Assembly: GCA_003202005.1 (NCBI GenBank)
Contig: QJJF01000002.1
Span: forward strand, 372,001-436,000
Direction: 5' to 3'
From: Williamsia faeni
Lineage (GTDB): Bacteria; Actinomycetota; Actinomycetes; Mycobacteriales; Mycobacteriaceae
Length of the DNA stretch: 64,000 bases
This document shows positions 8,266 to 18,142 of this stretch, piece by piece. The notes below the pieces were generated by a model. It had not been told where the DNA came from and did no database searches. It worked only from the letters and a program-made list of their open reading frames with translations. The first letter of the stretch is position 1. Each line of letters begins with the position of its first letter. A program made the translations under genes and the position numbers.

Positions 8266-11200
8266 TTGACAATCAAGGTGGCACTTGAGCATCGGACCAC
8301 GTACAACTTCGACAGGTTGACGAAGGTCTATCCGCACGTCCTGCGGCTCCGTCCGGCGCCCCACTCCAGGACCCCGATCGAGGCATACTCGCTGAAGGTC
8401 GAGCCCGGCGACCACTTCCTCAACTGGCAACAAGATGCTTTCAGCAACTATTTGGCGCGGTTGGTGTTTCCGGAACCGACCCGGGTTCTGAGCTTCACCG
8501 TGGGTCTGGTCGCCGATCTGACTGCGATCAACCCGTTCGATTTCTTCATCGAGGAGTGGGCGGAGCACGTCGGCTTCGAATACCCCGAGGAACTGCGTCG
8601 CGATCTCGAGGTCTATCTGCGGCCGGTGGATTCGCCGGGCGCGGACCCGTTGGTGGCCAAGTGGGTGGACGACCATCGCGCGTCGGGGAAGATGCGCGTC
8701 ATCGACTACCTCGTCCAGTTGATCTCGGCGGTTCGCGACGACATCGGGTACACGGTGCGGCTCGAAGCCGGTGTGCAGGCGCCGGAGTTCACCCTCGACA
8801 GCGGAGTCGGCTCGTGCCGTGACTCCGCGTGGTTGCTGGTGGCGATCCTGCGCCGCCTCGGTCTGGCAGCCCGCTTCGTCTCCGGCTACCTCGTCCAGCT
8901 GACGTCCGACATCAAGGCGATCGACGGGCCGTCCGGCCCCGATGCCGACTTCACCGACCTGCACGCCTGGACCGAGGTCTACCTCCCCGGCGCCGGCTGG
9001 GTGGGCATGGATCCCACCTCGGGCCTGTTCGCCGGCGAGGGTCACATCCCGCTGGCCGCGACCCCACATCCGGGCGCAGCCGCACCGATCACCGGTGCCA
9101 CCGGCAAATGCCATGCGGTGATGGACTTTTCGAACGAGGTCTCCCGATTCCACGAGGACCCGCGCGTCACGCTCCCGTACTCCGGCGACCAATGGAAGCG
9201 GATCGTCAATCTCGGAACCAACCTCGACGCCCGGATGCGCGACGGTGATGTCCGGCTCACGGTGGGCGGGGAGCCGACGTTCGTCTCGCTGGACAACCAG
9301 GTTGACCCGGAATGGCTCACCGACGCCGACGGACCGCACAAGCGTTCCCTCGCTTCAGATCTGACCGATCGGGTCAAGAAGATCTACGCGCCGAACGGGT
9401 TGGTCCAGCGCGGCCAGGGCAAGTGGTATCCAGGTGAACCGCTACCGCGGTGGCAGATCGATGTGATCTGGCGCGCCGACGGGAAAGCGTTGTGGAACAA
9501 CCCCGATCTGCTCGACGATCCCTGGCCGACCAAGGAGGCCGCTCAGGCCACCATGGATTGGCAGGCACCGGGTGGACTCGGGCCCACCGATCCGGCCACC
9601 GCCAAGGGGCCCGAGGCGTTCATCTCGGCATTGGCGGGTCGACTTCGACTCCCTGACTCGCAGGTCATGCCGGCGTACGAGGACCCGCTGCTGCGGCTCG
9701 CCGAACTGGTGCGGCTGCCGGTCGGTGCACCGCCGGACAAGGAAGCGGAGGCCGCCGAGGCGACGGATGACGATCTGACGCCCGACAAGGATTCGGCGCA
9801 GGTGCGCAAACGTCTTCTGGCCGAGCTTGATTCGTCGGTCAGCAGTCCCACCGCGTACGTGATGCCGATCAACCGCGCCCCGGACGGCGTCGGATGGCAG
9901 AGTGCGTTGTGGAAGACCCGACGTGGCCGCCTGGTCCTGAGCCCCGGAAATTCGCCGGCGGGTCTGCGACTGCCCCTGGATGCTCTGTTCTGGGAGCCGA
10001 ACATGCAGTTCTTCCTGACCGACCCCACCGCGTTCGACATCGAACCGCTCGACGATCTCACCTCTGCGGAAGGGCTTTCGTTGCCACCGTGGGCGGCGGA
10101 ATCACCTGCCGCCGCGGCGCCGGTGATGCCGCGGACGGGGATGGCCGGAGAGCCGTTGCCCGGTGCCCGCCCGGGTACGTCGTCGGGCGATACCGGTGTG
10201 CCCGGTGACGGTGAACCACTGTGGATCACCCCGGAGATGCAGAAGGCCCGGGCCGCCGCGGAAGCGAAGGCGAAAGCCGAGGCAGAAGCAGCCGCACAGG
10301 CGTCGGCCGATGACGGCGAAACCGCCGCCGACCTGGTCGAGCCGACCGGCCGATCGGTCACCGCGCTCGTGGCCGAGGAGCGCAACGGCGTCCTCTATGT
10401 CTTCCTGCCACCGACCGAGACCGGCGACGACTTCGCCGAACTGGTCAACATGGTCGAGCGCAGTGCCGCCGAGGTGGGCAAGCCCGTTGTCATCGAAGGC
10501 TATGGCCCACCCTCGGATCCGCGCCTGACGTCGATGACGATCACGCCCGACCCGGGTGTCATCGAGGTCAACATCCAGCCGACGTCGTCCTTCGTTGAAC
10601 AGTCCGAACTCCTCGAGACCCTCTACGACCAGGCGCGCCGGGTGCGGCTGGGCACCGAGTCTTTCGACCTCGACGGCAGCCACGGTGGAACCGGCGGCGG
10701 CAACCACATCACGCTCGGCGGCATCCGCCCGGCCGATTCACCGATGCTTCGCCGCCCGGACCTGCTGGTCTCGATGCTGACCTACTGGCAGCTGCATCCG
10801 TCGCTGTCGTACCTGTTCTCGGGCCGGTTCATCGGCACCACCTCGCAGGCACCGCGTGTCGACGAGGGCCGGGAGAGCTCGCTATACGAACTCGAGGTCG
10901 CCTTTGCGGAGATCGATCGCATCAGCGAAGAGACAGCCGCCGGCAACACCGATCACCACCTGCCGTGGGTGACCGACCGGGCGCTGCGGCACCTGCTGAC
11001 AGACATCACCGGCAACACCCACCGCGCGGAATTCTGCATCGACAAGATGTACAGCCCGGACTCGACGCGGGGCCGCCTCGGTCTGCTCGAGCTTCGCGGC
11101 TTCGAGATGCCGCCACATCACCAGATGGCGATGGTGCAGTCGTTGCTCGTCCGTAGCCTGGTCTCGTGGTTCTGGGACAAGCCCTACCGGGCCCGGCTGC

Positions 11201-11916
11201 AGCGCCACGGCGCCGACCTCCATGGCCGGCACCTGTTGCCGCACTACGTGATCGATGACATCAGCAACGTCGCCGAAGATCTTCGTGACGCCGGGTACGA
11301 CTTCGACACCGCCTGGCTGGCCCCGTTCACCGAATTCCGCTTCCCGCGACTGGGCACGGTGCACATCCGCGACGTGGAGATCGAGTTGCGGGGCGCGATC
11401 GAACCCTGGAACGTCCTCGGCGAGGAGTCCGCGTTCGGTGGCACCGCCCGATATGTCGACTCGTCGATCGAGCGCGTGCAGGTCCGGATGCTCGGTGGCG
11501 ACACGAACCGGTTCATCCTCACCTGCAACGGCGTACCGGTCCCGCTGGCCCCGACGGGCCGGGCGGGGGAGTCCGTCTCCGGGATCCGTTTCCGGGCCTG
11601 GCAGCCGCCGAGTGCCCTGCATCCGACGATCACCATCGACAGCCCGCTGGTCTTCGATCTCGTCGACACACACAACGGGCGTTCCGTTGGCGGTGCGACC
11701 TATCACGTGATCCATCCCGGTGGTCTTGCCTACGAGCGTCCGCCGGTGAATGCGGTGGAGGCCGAAGCTCGCCGCAACGGGCGATTTGCGGCGACCGGAC
11801 ATCAGACCGGCACCGTCGACACGGCCAAGCTCCGCGAATATCAGGCCAGGCTGGCGACCGATTCCGGCGTGCCGATGATTTTGGATCTGCGGCGAGCACG
11901 TACAGTTCTTCGGTGA
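8266..11916 (+). CDS. Transglutaminase-like / DUF2126 fusion protein (COG1305-COG4196 type)
   Basis: A 1,216-residue two-part protein like mycobacterial Rv2566. Residues 1-90 are the bacterial transglutaminase N-terminal domain. The thiol-protease-like core follows with an intact triad: Cys184 (VGSCRDSAW), His233 (LHAWTEVYL) and Asp249 (GMDPTSG). From about 300 to the end is DUF2126, including HGGTGGGNHITLGG near residue 806 and LSYLFSGRFIGTTSQAPR. DUF2126 has been proposed to be a carboxylate-amine ligase of the glutamine-synthetase/GCS class. A charged Ala/Glu/Lys-rich segment (about 657-675) interrupts it. TTG 8266 is chosen because GGAGG lies nine bases upstream. The stop overlaps the next start by 4 bases. 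It probably acts in the cytosol, substrate unknown. Confidence 0.9.
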   Translation: MTIKVALEHRTTYNFDRLTKVYPHVLRLRPAPHSRTPIEAYSLKVEPGDHFLNWQQDAFSNYLARLVFPEPTRVLSFTVGLVADLTAINPFDFFIEEWAEHVGFEYPEELRRDLEVYLRPVDSPGADPLVAKWVDDHRASGKMRVIDYLVQLISAVRDDIGYTVRLEAGVQAPEFTLDSGVGSCRDSAWLLVAILRRLGLAARFVSGYLVQLTSDIKAIDGPSGPDADFTDLHAWTEVYLPGAGWVGMDPTSGLFAGEGHIPLAATPHPGAAAPITGATGKCHAVMDFSNEVSRFHEDPRVTLPYSGDQWKRIVNLGTNLDARMRDGDVRLTVGGEPTFVSLDNQVDPEWLTDADGPHKRSLASDLTDRVKKIYAPNGLVQRGQGKWYPGEPLPRWQIDVIWRADGKALWNNPDLLDDPWPTKEAAQATMDWQAPGGLGPTDPATAKGPEAFISALAGRLRLPDSQVMPAYEDPLLRLAELVRLPVGAPPDKEAEAAEATDDDLTPDKDSAQVRKRLLAELDSSVSSPTAYVMPINRAPDGVGWQSALWKTRRGRLVLSPGNSPAGLRLPLDALFWEPNMQFFLTDPTAFDIEPLDDLTSAEGLSLPPWAAESPAAAAPVMPRTGMAGEPLPGARPGTSSGDTGVPGDGEPLWITPEMQKARAAAEAKAKAEAEAAAQASADDGETAADLVEPTGRSVTALVAEERNGVLYVFLPPTETGDDFAELVNMVERSAAEVGKPVVIEGYGPPSDPRLTSMTITPDPGVIEVNIQPTSSFVEQSELLETLYDQARRVRLGTESFDLDGSHGGTGGGNHITLGGIRPADSPMLRRPDLLVSMLTYWQLHPSLSYLFSGRFIGTTSQAPRVDEGRESSLYELEVAFAEIDRISEETAAGNTDHHLPWVTDRALRHLLTDITGNTHRAEFCIDKMYSPDSTRGRLGLLELRGFEMPPHHQMAMVQSLLVRSLVSWFWDKPYRARLQRHGADLHGRHLLPHYVIDDISNVAEDLRDAGYDFDTAWLAPFTEFRFPRLGTVHIRDVEIELRGAIEPWNVLGEESAFGGTARYVDSSIERVQVRMLGGDTNRFILTCNGVPVPLAPTGRAGESVSGIRFRAWQPPSALHPTITIDSPLVFDLVDTHNGRSVGGATYHVIHPGGLAYERPPVNAVEAEARRNGRFAATGHQTGTVDTAKLREYQARLATDSGVPMILDLRRARTVLR

Positions 11917-14618
11917 CATTGCCTACGATTGAACCCACCGGGGTTTTGGACCGATACCGGTCTGACCGGTACGGATTATTCGATCTCTCGGCGATGCCCG
12001 GATCACCGTCCGGACCCTTCGACGAGCTCTTCGACAACACCGGCGCGGTCCGCGGCCAGTGGTCCGGTCTCGTCGACGGACTCGAGCGGATGGCCGACGC
12101 CGGACTGCGGCAGGCCGATCAGCGGGTGCGGACTCTCGTCGACGACGACGGCATCACCTACAACGCCCCGACCGGCAATTCCACACAGCAGCGACGCTGG
12201 GAGCTCGACTGTGTGCCGCTGCTGTTCGACGGCTCGCAGTGGCAGCTGCTCGAGAAGGGCATCGAACAACGTGCCCGGGTGCTCGATGCGTTGCTGTCGG
12301 ATGTGTACGCCGACCAGACGGTGATCACGTCGGGGCTGGTGCCACCGGAGATGATCTACGGACATCCAGGTTATGTCCGCAAGGCCTCGCGTTTTCCGCA
12401 GGTGCGCTCCCACATGCTGTTCATGCACGCCTGCCTCATCGGCCGGGTCCCGAGCGGTGAGCACCTGGTCTACTCCGATCGCGCTCAGGCGCCGTCGGGT
12501 ATCGGTTATGCGCTGGCCGACCGTCAGCTCATGTCGCGGGCGTTCCCGCGCCTGTTGCAGCGCTGTGTTCCGCGACCGATGTCGGCGTTTGCGGCCACGG
12601 TCCGGCTTGCGACCTTCGAATACGCACCACAGGGCATCGAGGAACCCACCGTTGCCGTCCTGACCCCGGGTTCGCTGTCGGAGACCGCCTTCGACCAGGC
12701 CTACCTGGCGTCGATCCTGGGCTTTCCCCTGGTCGAGGCCGCCGACCTGGTGGTCCGCGACGGGACGGTCTACATGCGGTCGCTGGGAACCTACAAGCGA
12801 CTCGACGTGATCATCCGACGCGTCGATTCCGACTACTCCGATCCGCTCGATCTGAAGGCCGATTCCCGGCTGGGCGTCCCGGGTCTGGTGGAGGCAGTCT
12901 CGCGCGGTTCGGTCACCGTCCTCAACACACTCGGCAGCGGGGTGCTCGAGAACCCGGCGCTGCACACGGTCCTGCCCGCGGTCAGCAAACACCTCCTCGG
13001 CGAGGACCTGTTGCTGAACTCGGTGCAATCATATTGGGCCGGAAACGATCTCGAACGAACCAAGTTGCTGGCCGATCTTCCACAGCTGGCGATCACGAAC
13101 TTCCGTACCGGCGAAGAGTTCTCCGGACCGATGCTGAGCACAGGTGGGATCGACGCACTGCGCACCCGCATCGCGGCCGAGCCGTGGCAGTGGGTGGGCC
13201 GTGTCCTGGAACGGTTTTCGGTGGCACCGTCCTCCACTCCCAGCCCGTATCGATCGCGAACCGCCGGGTCGCCGTTGCGTGCCGCCCCGGTGGGCATTCG
13301 CTCGTTCAGCGTCGCGCAGGGCTCGGGATACGCGGTCCTGCCCGGCGGGCTCGGCCAGGTGCTCGCCGAAGGTGCCGCCGGTTCGGCGATGGCTTCCGTT
13401 GCCGGAAAAGATGTTTGGGTGACCACCGTGGAGCCGGCCGCCGGCCAGGTCCGGGTGGAGGAGTCGGGGGATCGGAGTGGTCCGATCATCGTCACCGGCG
13501 CCGGTTCGATCGCGATCCCGGCGAGTTCGGACCCGGTGGTCAGCTCGCCGCGCGTACTGTCCGATCTGTTCTGGTTCGGCCGGTACGGCGAGCGGGCCGA
13601 ACTGACCACCAGGATGGTCAAGGTCGCCCGCGAGCGTTACGAGGACTACCGGTACCGGCCCTGGATGACGGGCACCGCGTCGATCCCGTTGTTCCTGAGC
13701 GCAATTGCGTCCGCGTCCGGCAACGAGGCGGTGCTGCAAGGCGCCCGCGGTCTCCGCGATTTCGACAGCGGCAAAGCCCCGGAGCCCGATGAGGTCCTCG
13801 CGGCGACCGCGCGGTTGCACATGATGACCGGTGGCCGGCGGACCCCGGGTTCGGTCGCCTTTGCGGTCGACCGTCTGCAGCAACTGGCCCGCGCGGTCCG
13901 TGACCAGCTGTCAACGAGCACGTGGATGGTGCTCGGGGCCATCGAACGGGCACTGAACGAACTGGGTACCGCGCCTCTGACCGGCACGAGTGAGGACACG
14001 GAGAGCGACGGTTCCGAACTCGGCCGCGCGCACGACGACATCCTGCACGGACTCCTGGCCTTGGCCGGGCTGCAGGCCGAGTCGATGGTGCACGACCCGG
14101 GCTGGCTGTTCATGGACATCGGGCGCCGTGTCGAGCGCGCGCAGATGCTGGCGGGACTTACCTCGGCGATCTTCGTGCCGCAGTACGACGCCGACACCGA
14201 ACAGGGTCTGCTGGAGGCCTATCTGTCGGCCAGCGAGTCGGTCATCACCTACCGCCGCCGCAACCGGGGCATCGTCCGGCTCGGTTCGGTGGCCACACTG
14301 ATGTTGTTCGACGAGGGCAACCCGCGGGCGATGATCTATCAACTGCAGACGCTGCGCGACGATCTGACCGCACTGCCGGCCAATGTCCGTTCCGTGGCCG
14401 CCGAGCGCGTCGTCGAGGATCTGGTGTCCGAGCTGCGCCGTGTCGACCCGGCGGATCTGGCCTCGATCGGAGCCGGTGGGAAGCGCGTGGAGTTGGCCGA
14501 ACTGATGCGCACCCTCGACACCGGGCTCCGGGAGATCTCGGATGTGCTCGGGCGCACCAGACTTGCTCATCCGGTTGACATGCAACCACTCTGGGGTGCC
14601 GGATCGGAGGGGATGTAA
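11913..14618 (+). CDS. Circularly permuted ATP-grasp ligase fused to alpha-E domain
   Basis: A 901-residue protein like mycobacterial Rv2567. The N-terminal half (to about 500) is the circularly permuted type 2 ATP-grasp domain (COG2308), recognised from MIYGHPGYVRKASRFPQ and YSDRAQAPSGIGYALADR. From about residue 550 comes the all-helical alpha-E domain (COG2307), starting DLFWFGRYGERAELTTR and running to the C-terminus. ATP-grasp enzymes join a carboxylate to an amine or thiol through an acyl-phosphate, so peptide-bond formation is the expected chemistry; alpha-E may hold the substrate. In many genomes the two domains are separate genes, and here they are fused. The GTG start overlaps the previous stop (GTGA), and the next gene starts directly after its stop. 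Confidence 0.9.
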   Translation: MTLPTIEPTGVLDRYRSDRYGLFDLSAMPGSPSGPFDELFDNTGAVRGQWSGLVDGLERMADAGLRQADQRVRTLVDDDGITYNAPTGNSTQQRRWELDCVPLLFDGSQWQLLEKGIEQRARVLDALLSDVYADQTVITSGLVPPEMIYGHPGYVRKASRFPQVRSHMLFMHACLIGRVPSGEHLVYSDRAQAPSGIGYALADRQLMSRAFPRLLQRCVPRPMSAFAATVRLATFEYAPQGIEEPTVAVLTPGSLSETAFDQAYLASILGFPLVEAADLVVRDGTVYMRSLGTYKRLDVIIRRVDSDYSDPLDLKADSRLGVPGLVEAVSRGSVTVLNTLGSGVLENPALHTVLPAVSKHLLGEDLLLNSVQSYWAGNDLERTKLLADLPQLAITNFRTGEEFSGPMLSTGGIDALRTRIAAEPWQWVGRVLERFSVAPSSTPSPYRSRTAGSPLRAAPVGIRSFSVAQGSGYAVLPGGLGQVLAEGAAGSAMASVAGKDVWVTTVEPAAGQVRVEESGDRSGPIIVTGAGSIAIPASSDPVVSSPRVLSDLFWFGRYGERAELTTRMVKVARERYEDYRYRPWMTGTASIPLFLSAIASASGNEAVLQGARGLRDFDSGKAPEPDEVLAATARLHMMTGGRRTPGSVAFAVDRLQQLARAVRDQLSTSTWMVLGAIERALNELGTAPLTGTSEDTESDGSELGRAHDDILHGLLALAGLQAESMVHDPGWLFMDIGRRVERAQMLAGLTSAIFVPQYDADTEQGLLEAYLSASESVITYRRRNRGIVRLGSVATLMLFDEGNPRAMIYQLQTLRDDLTALPANVRSVAAERVVEDLVSELRRVDPADLASIGAGGKRVELAELMRTLDTGLREISDVLGRTRLAHPVDMQPLWGAGSEGM

Positions 14619-15548
14619 GTGAACACGCCCGACGGACAATCACGGCCCTACACCAATCTGGTGGAGGGGGCATCACGTCGATACCGGGTCACGCACCGGA
14701 CCCGCTACGACTACGACGACGTCGTCAGCAGCAGCTACGGCCGCTGCCATCTGCAGCCACGCGACCTGCCCGGTCAGCGGGTCATCGACAGCGCGATCAC
14801 CATCGATCCCGAGCCCTCGGACCGATCGACGGGCGTCGACATCTACGGCAATTACGACAACTACTTCCACGTCCGCACCCCGCATCGGCGCCTCGAGGTG
14901 ACCGGTGTCTCGACGGTGGAGGTGGATCCGCTGGATCAGGAGTTGCTCAACTCGGCGGCGGCGCGGGCTCCTTGGGAATCGGCCCGGCCTACCGGTCCGG
15001 ACGGCGCTCGTGCGGTCGAGTTCCGCCTCGACCTGTACCCACCCGAGATCAGTCCCGCGGTCGTCCGGTACGCGTCGTCGATCTTCACACCCGGGGCACC
15101 CCTGCTCGACGTCGTTCTGGCGCTCACCAGCCGCATCTTCCGTGATTTCACCTACCGTTCGGGGTCCACGGCGATCAGTACCAAGGTCGACACGGTCCTG
15201 GAGCGTCGGGAGGGCGTGTGCCAGGACTTCGCCCGGGTTGCGATCGCGTGTTTGCGGTCGCAGGGGCTCGCCGCGCGGTATGTCTCGGGATATCTGGCCA
15301 CCGACCCGCCCCCCGGACGCGAGCGGATCTTCGGTGCCGACGCGTCGCATGCGTGGGCCGCGGTGTGGCTTCCGGGGGATCGCTGGATCGCCTTCGACCC
15401 CACCAACGACAAACTGGTCGACGAACGCCATGTCACGGTCGCCTGGGGCCGCGATTACGACGATGTGCCACCGCTGCGAGGAGTTATCTATACCGAGTCC
15501 CGGAAGAGTAAAATCGACGTCGCTGTGGATGTCGCGCCTGAAAATTGA
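14619..15548 (+). CDS. Transglutaminase-like protein, stand-alone
   Basis: A 309-residue protein like mycobacterial Rv2569c. A bacterial transglutaminase N-terminal beta domain (about residues 20-105, YRVTHRTRYDYDDVV) precedes the catalytic core. The triad is intact: Cys201 (EGVCQDFARVA), His244 (DASHAWAAVW) and Asp260 (AFDPTND). The DPTND plus WGRDYDDVPPLRGV ending is typical of the COG1305 subgroup found beside alpha-E/ATP-grasp genes. These enzymes may act as peptidases or as amide-forming or amide-exchanging enzymes, and sequence does not decide which. There is no signal peptide. GTG 14619 abuts the previous TAA with no spacer, so translational coupling is likely. It is the last gene of the three-gene unit. 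Confidence 0.92.
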   Translation: MNTPDGQSRPYTNLVEGASRRYRVTHRTRYDYDDVVSSSYGRCHLQPRDLPGQRVIDSAITIDPEPSDRSTGVDIYGNYDNYFHVRTPHRRLEVTGVSTVEVDPLDQELLNSAAARAPWESARPTGPDGARAVEFRLDLYPPEISPAVVRYASSIFTPGAPLLDVVLALTSRIFRDFTYRSGSTAISTKVDTVLERREGVCQDFARVAIACLRSQGLAARYVSGYLATDPPPGRERIFGADASHAWAAVWLPGDRWIAFDPTNDKLVDERHVTVAWGRDYDDVPPLRGVIYTESRKSKIDVAVDVAPEN

Positions 15549-15604
15549 AGCTCATTTCCTATGGATGTAATTCGGGTCCTACGTACTTGGGTAGGTTGTA
15601 AGGG

Positions 15605-16753
15605 ATGACTGTTCTTGCCGATAGCCAGAAAACCGGCGCGGTGCAGGCAGCTGAGCGGCTTCTGGCCGCTCGTGCCGGCTCCCCCGTGTCCTTAGCCGAA
15701 CCCCTTGATCTGGGTGGCAGCGGTCGTACCCAGGTTCTGCGGGTTCGAGTCGCGAAGAATCCATTTTCGGCTGATCGCACCCTGGTGATCAAGGTCCTCG
15801 GCGACGGGGACACCGCCTCGGGTGCATCTTTCTACCGCGAGGTCGCCTCGTACAAATACGCCAACGCACTCCCGACGGAATCGCGACCGGGCCCGGCCCT
15901 GATCGCCTTCGATCTGGCATCCCGGGTCCTGGTCCTCAGCGACCTCGGTGACGGCCGTTCGATGACGGAATTGCTGAGCTCCAACGACACCGCTGCGGTC
16001 GGCAACTCCGTCAGCGCCTGGGGACAGGCACTGGGGCGGATGCACTCGGCCACGGTCGGTGGCGAGAACGATTTCGCGGCGCTGTTGCGCCAGGGCGCCG
16101 AGGGTATCGCCGTCGACGCGCTGCGGAGCCAGTTCGAGGCCGCGGTGGACTCGGCGCCCAAGGTGGTCACAGAGATGCTGGGACTGACGTTCGACCAGGG
16201 TGTCCAGGATGCGCTCGACGCCGCGCGTGACCTGTTCGGCGAAGGTGACCACCGGGCGTTCAGCCCGTCGGACGTGGGCCCCGAGAACATCCTGATCAAC
16301 GACGACGGCGTGCGGTTCCTCGACTACGAGTGGGGTGGTTTCCGCGACGCCACCCTCGACATCGCGTACGCACTGGTGACGTTTGCGCCGTGGTTGTCGC
16401 CGGGTTCGGCGGCCGCCCGGGTGGATCTCGAGACCCGGATGCTCGATGCCTGGCGCTCCGAGGTGCAGGCGATCTGGCCGAGCCTGGGTTCGGACCGTGA
16501 ACTGGCCCGCAAGGCTGTGGTGGCACGACTGGCGTGGGTATGGCTGTCGACGATGTGGATGTTGCCGGTCGACGACACCGATGTCGGCCGGGACGACGAA
16601 GCCCATGGCCTGGCCCTGAGCACCTCGGATCCCCGCGTGATCGTGGATCGGTGGACAGCGCTGGCCGACGCCGCCCGCCGGGCCGGCGACCCCGCGCTCG
16701 CCGGGTTCGCCGATTCGGTCGGTCACGCGCTGGATTCGTCCTGGCTGCACTGA
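15605..16753 (+). CDS. Phosphotransferase of the APH/choline-kinase-like fold
   Basis: A 382-residue protein with the kinase-like fold of aminoglycoside/small-molecule phosphotransferases. An N-lobe Lys is seen in LVIKVLGDGD. The catalytic loop reads FSPSDVGPENILI, with the Asp and Asn of the Brenner motif HxDxxxxN present but the leading His replaced by Ser. The metal-binding DYEWGGFRD follows. The substrate is unknown; a link to the neighbouring ligase cluster, 56 bases upstream, is only by position. That 56-base gap contains a short CCTAC/GTAGG stem. rarA starts 9 bases after its stop, so the two are likely cotranscribed. Confidence 0.75.
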   Translation: MTVLADSQKTGAVQAAERLLAARAGSPVSLAEPLDLGGSGRTQVLRVRVAKNPFSADRTLVIKVLGDGDTASGASFYREVASYKYANALPTESRPGPALIAFDLASRVLVLSDLGDGRSMTELLSSNDTAAVGNSVSAWGQALGRMHSATVGGENDFAALLRQGAEGIAVDALRSQFEAAVDSAPKVVTEMLGLTFDQGVQDALDAARDLFGEGDHRAFSPSDVGPENILINDDGVRFLDYEWGGFRDATLDIAYALVTFAPWLSPGSAAARVDLETRMLDAWRSEVQAIWPSLGSDRELARKAVVARLAWVWLSTMWMLPVDDTDVGRDDEAHGLALSTSDPRVIVDRWTALADAARRAGDPALAGFADSVGHALDSSWLH

Positions 16754-16762
16754 CGTCGCCCG

Positions 16763-18142
16763 ATGACCACTGATCAGAGCGGCCTTTTCGATACCCCCGT
16801 CGCACCGCCTGATCCGGTCACCGGCGGTCTGGCCCGCCCGGCAGCAGGTGCACCGCTGGCCGTCCGCATGCGGCCGGCAACGCTCGAAGAGATTGTCGGA
16901 CAGGAACATCTGCTCGAAGCGGGGTCTCCGCTGCGCCGACTGATCGACGGGTCGGGCGCCGCCTCGGTTCTGTTGTTCGGTCCTCCCGGCACCGGCAAGA
17001 CGACGATGGCATCCCTGATCTCGACCGCCGCGGGTGGCCGCTTCGAGGCGCTGTCGGCGTTGTCGTCCGGTGTGAAGGAAGTCCGTGCGGTGATCGATGC
17101 CGCGCGGCGGCGCCTCATCTCCGGTACCCAGACCGTGCTGTTCATCGACGAGGTCCACCGGTTCTCCAAGACCCAGCAGGATGCGCTGCTCGACGCGGTC
17201 GAGAACCGGATCGTGCTGCTGGTCGCCGCGACCACCGAGAATCCGTCGTTTTCGGTGGTGGCCCCGCTGCTGTCCCGATCGCTGGTATTGCAACTGCGTT
17301 CCCTGAGCAATGCCGACATCCGGAAGTTGTTGGTGCGGGCGGCATCTGATCCGCGTGGCCTCGGCGGTGCGGTCACCATCGACGACGACGCGCTCGACCA
17401 TCTCGAGAAGATCTCCGGCGGAGACGCCCGGCGTGGCCTCACCGCGCTCGAGGCCGCCGCCGATGCGGTGCTCTCGGATGTCGACGCCGACGTGGAGGGG
17501 CCGGCGGTCGTCACGCTGGGCTACGTCGAATCCGCCGTCGACCGGGCCGCCGTGCGTTACGACCGCGGGGGTGATCAGCATTACGACGTCACCAGCGCGT
17601 TCATCAAGTCGATCCGCGGTTCCGACGTCGATGCGGCCCTGCACTATCTGGCCCGGATGATCAGCGCGGGGGAGGACCCGAGGTTCATCGCCCGCCGCTT
17701 GGTTGTCCACGCCAGCGAAGACATCGGCATGGCCGACCCGACCGCATTGCAGACGGCCACGGCGGCCGCGCAGGCCGTGCAGTTGATCGGGATGCCCGAG
17801 GCCCGGCTTGCCTTGGCGCAGGCCACGATTCATCTGGCCACCGCACCGAAGTCGGCGGCGGTGGTCACGGCCATCGGGGCGGCGATCGCCGATGTCGAAG
17901 GCGGGAAGGCGGGCTCGGTTCCGCCCCATCTGCGCGACGGCCATTACGCGGGTGCGGCGAAACTCGGCAACGCCGTGGGCTACCGATATCCGCACGACGC
18001 CCCCGATGGTGTGCTCACACAGCAGTACCCACCCGACGAACTGGTCGGCGTCGACTACTACGAGCCCACCGATCGCGGTCGCGAGCGTGACATCGGTCCG
18101 CGCCTCGGTCGCCTGCGCAACATCATCCGCGGGCGTCGCTGA
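16763..18142 (+). CDS. rarA: Replication-associated recombination protein A (AAA+ ATPase)
   Basis: A 459-residue AAA+ ATPase of the RarA/MgsA/WRNIP1 family, related to clamp loaders. It acts at stalled replication forks and single-strand DNA ends. Walker A is [15 protein letters not shown] (from about residue 72), Walker B is [16 protein letters not shown] (about 127), and sensor 1 is AATTENPSF. The C-terminal tetramerisation region includes [24 protein letters not shown], a strong family signature. A short N-terminal FDTP-containing stretch resembles the clamp- or SSB-contact peptides in some relatives, which is inference only. Confidence 0.95.
   Translation: MTTDQSGLFDTPVAPPDPVTGGLARPAAGAPLAVRMRPATLEEIVGQEHLLEAGSPLRRLIDGSGAASVLLFGPPGTGKTTMASLISTAAGGRFEALSALSSGVKEVRAVIDAARRRLISGTQTVLFIDEVHRFSKTQQDALLDAVENRIVLLVAATTENPSFSVVAPLLSRSLVLQLRSLSNADIRKLLVRAASDPRGLGGAVTIDDDALDHLEKISGGDARRGLTALEAAADAVLSDVDADVEGPAVVTLGYVESAVDRAAVRYDRGGDQHYDVTSAFIKSIRGSDVDAALHYLARMISAGEDPRFIARRLVVHASEDIGMADPTALQTATAAAQAVQLIGMPEARLALAQATIHLATAPKSAAVVTAIGAAIADVEGGKAGSVPPHLRDGHYAGAAKLGNAVGYRYPHDAPDGVLTQQYPPDELVGVDYYEPTDRGRERDIGPRLGRLRNIIRGRR

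Noticed and set aside
15730-15760. Second T-loop-like string (GGGTTCGAGTC)
   Set aside because: It lies inside the well-supported phosphotransferase coding region and has no cloverleaf around it.
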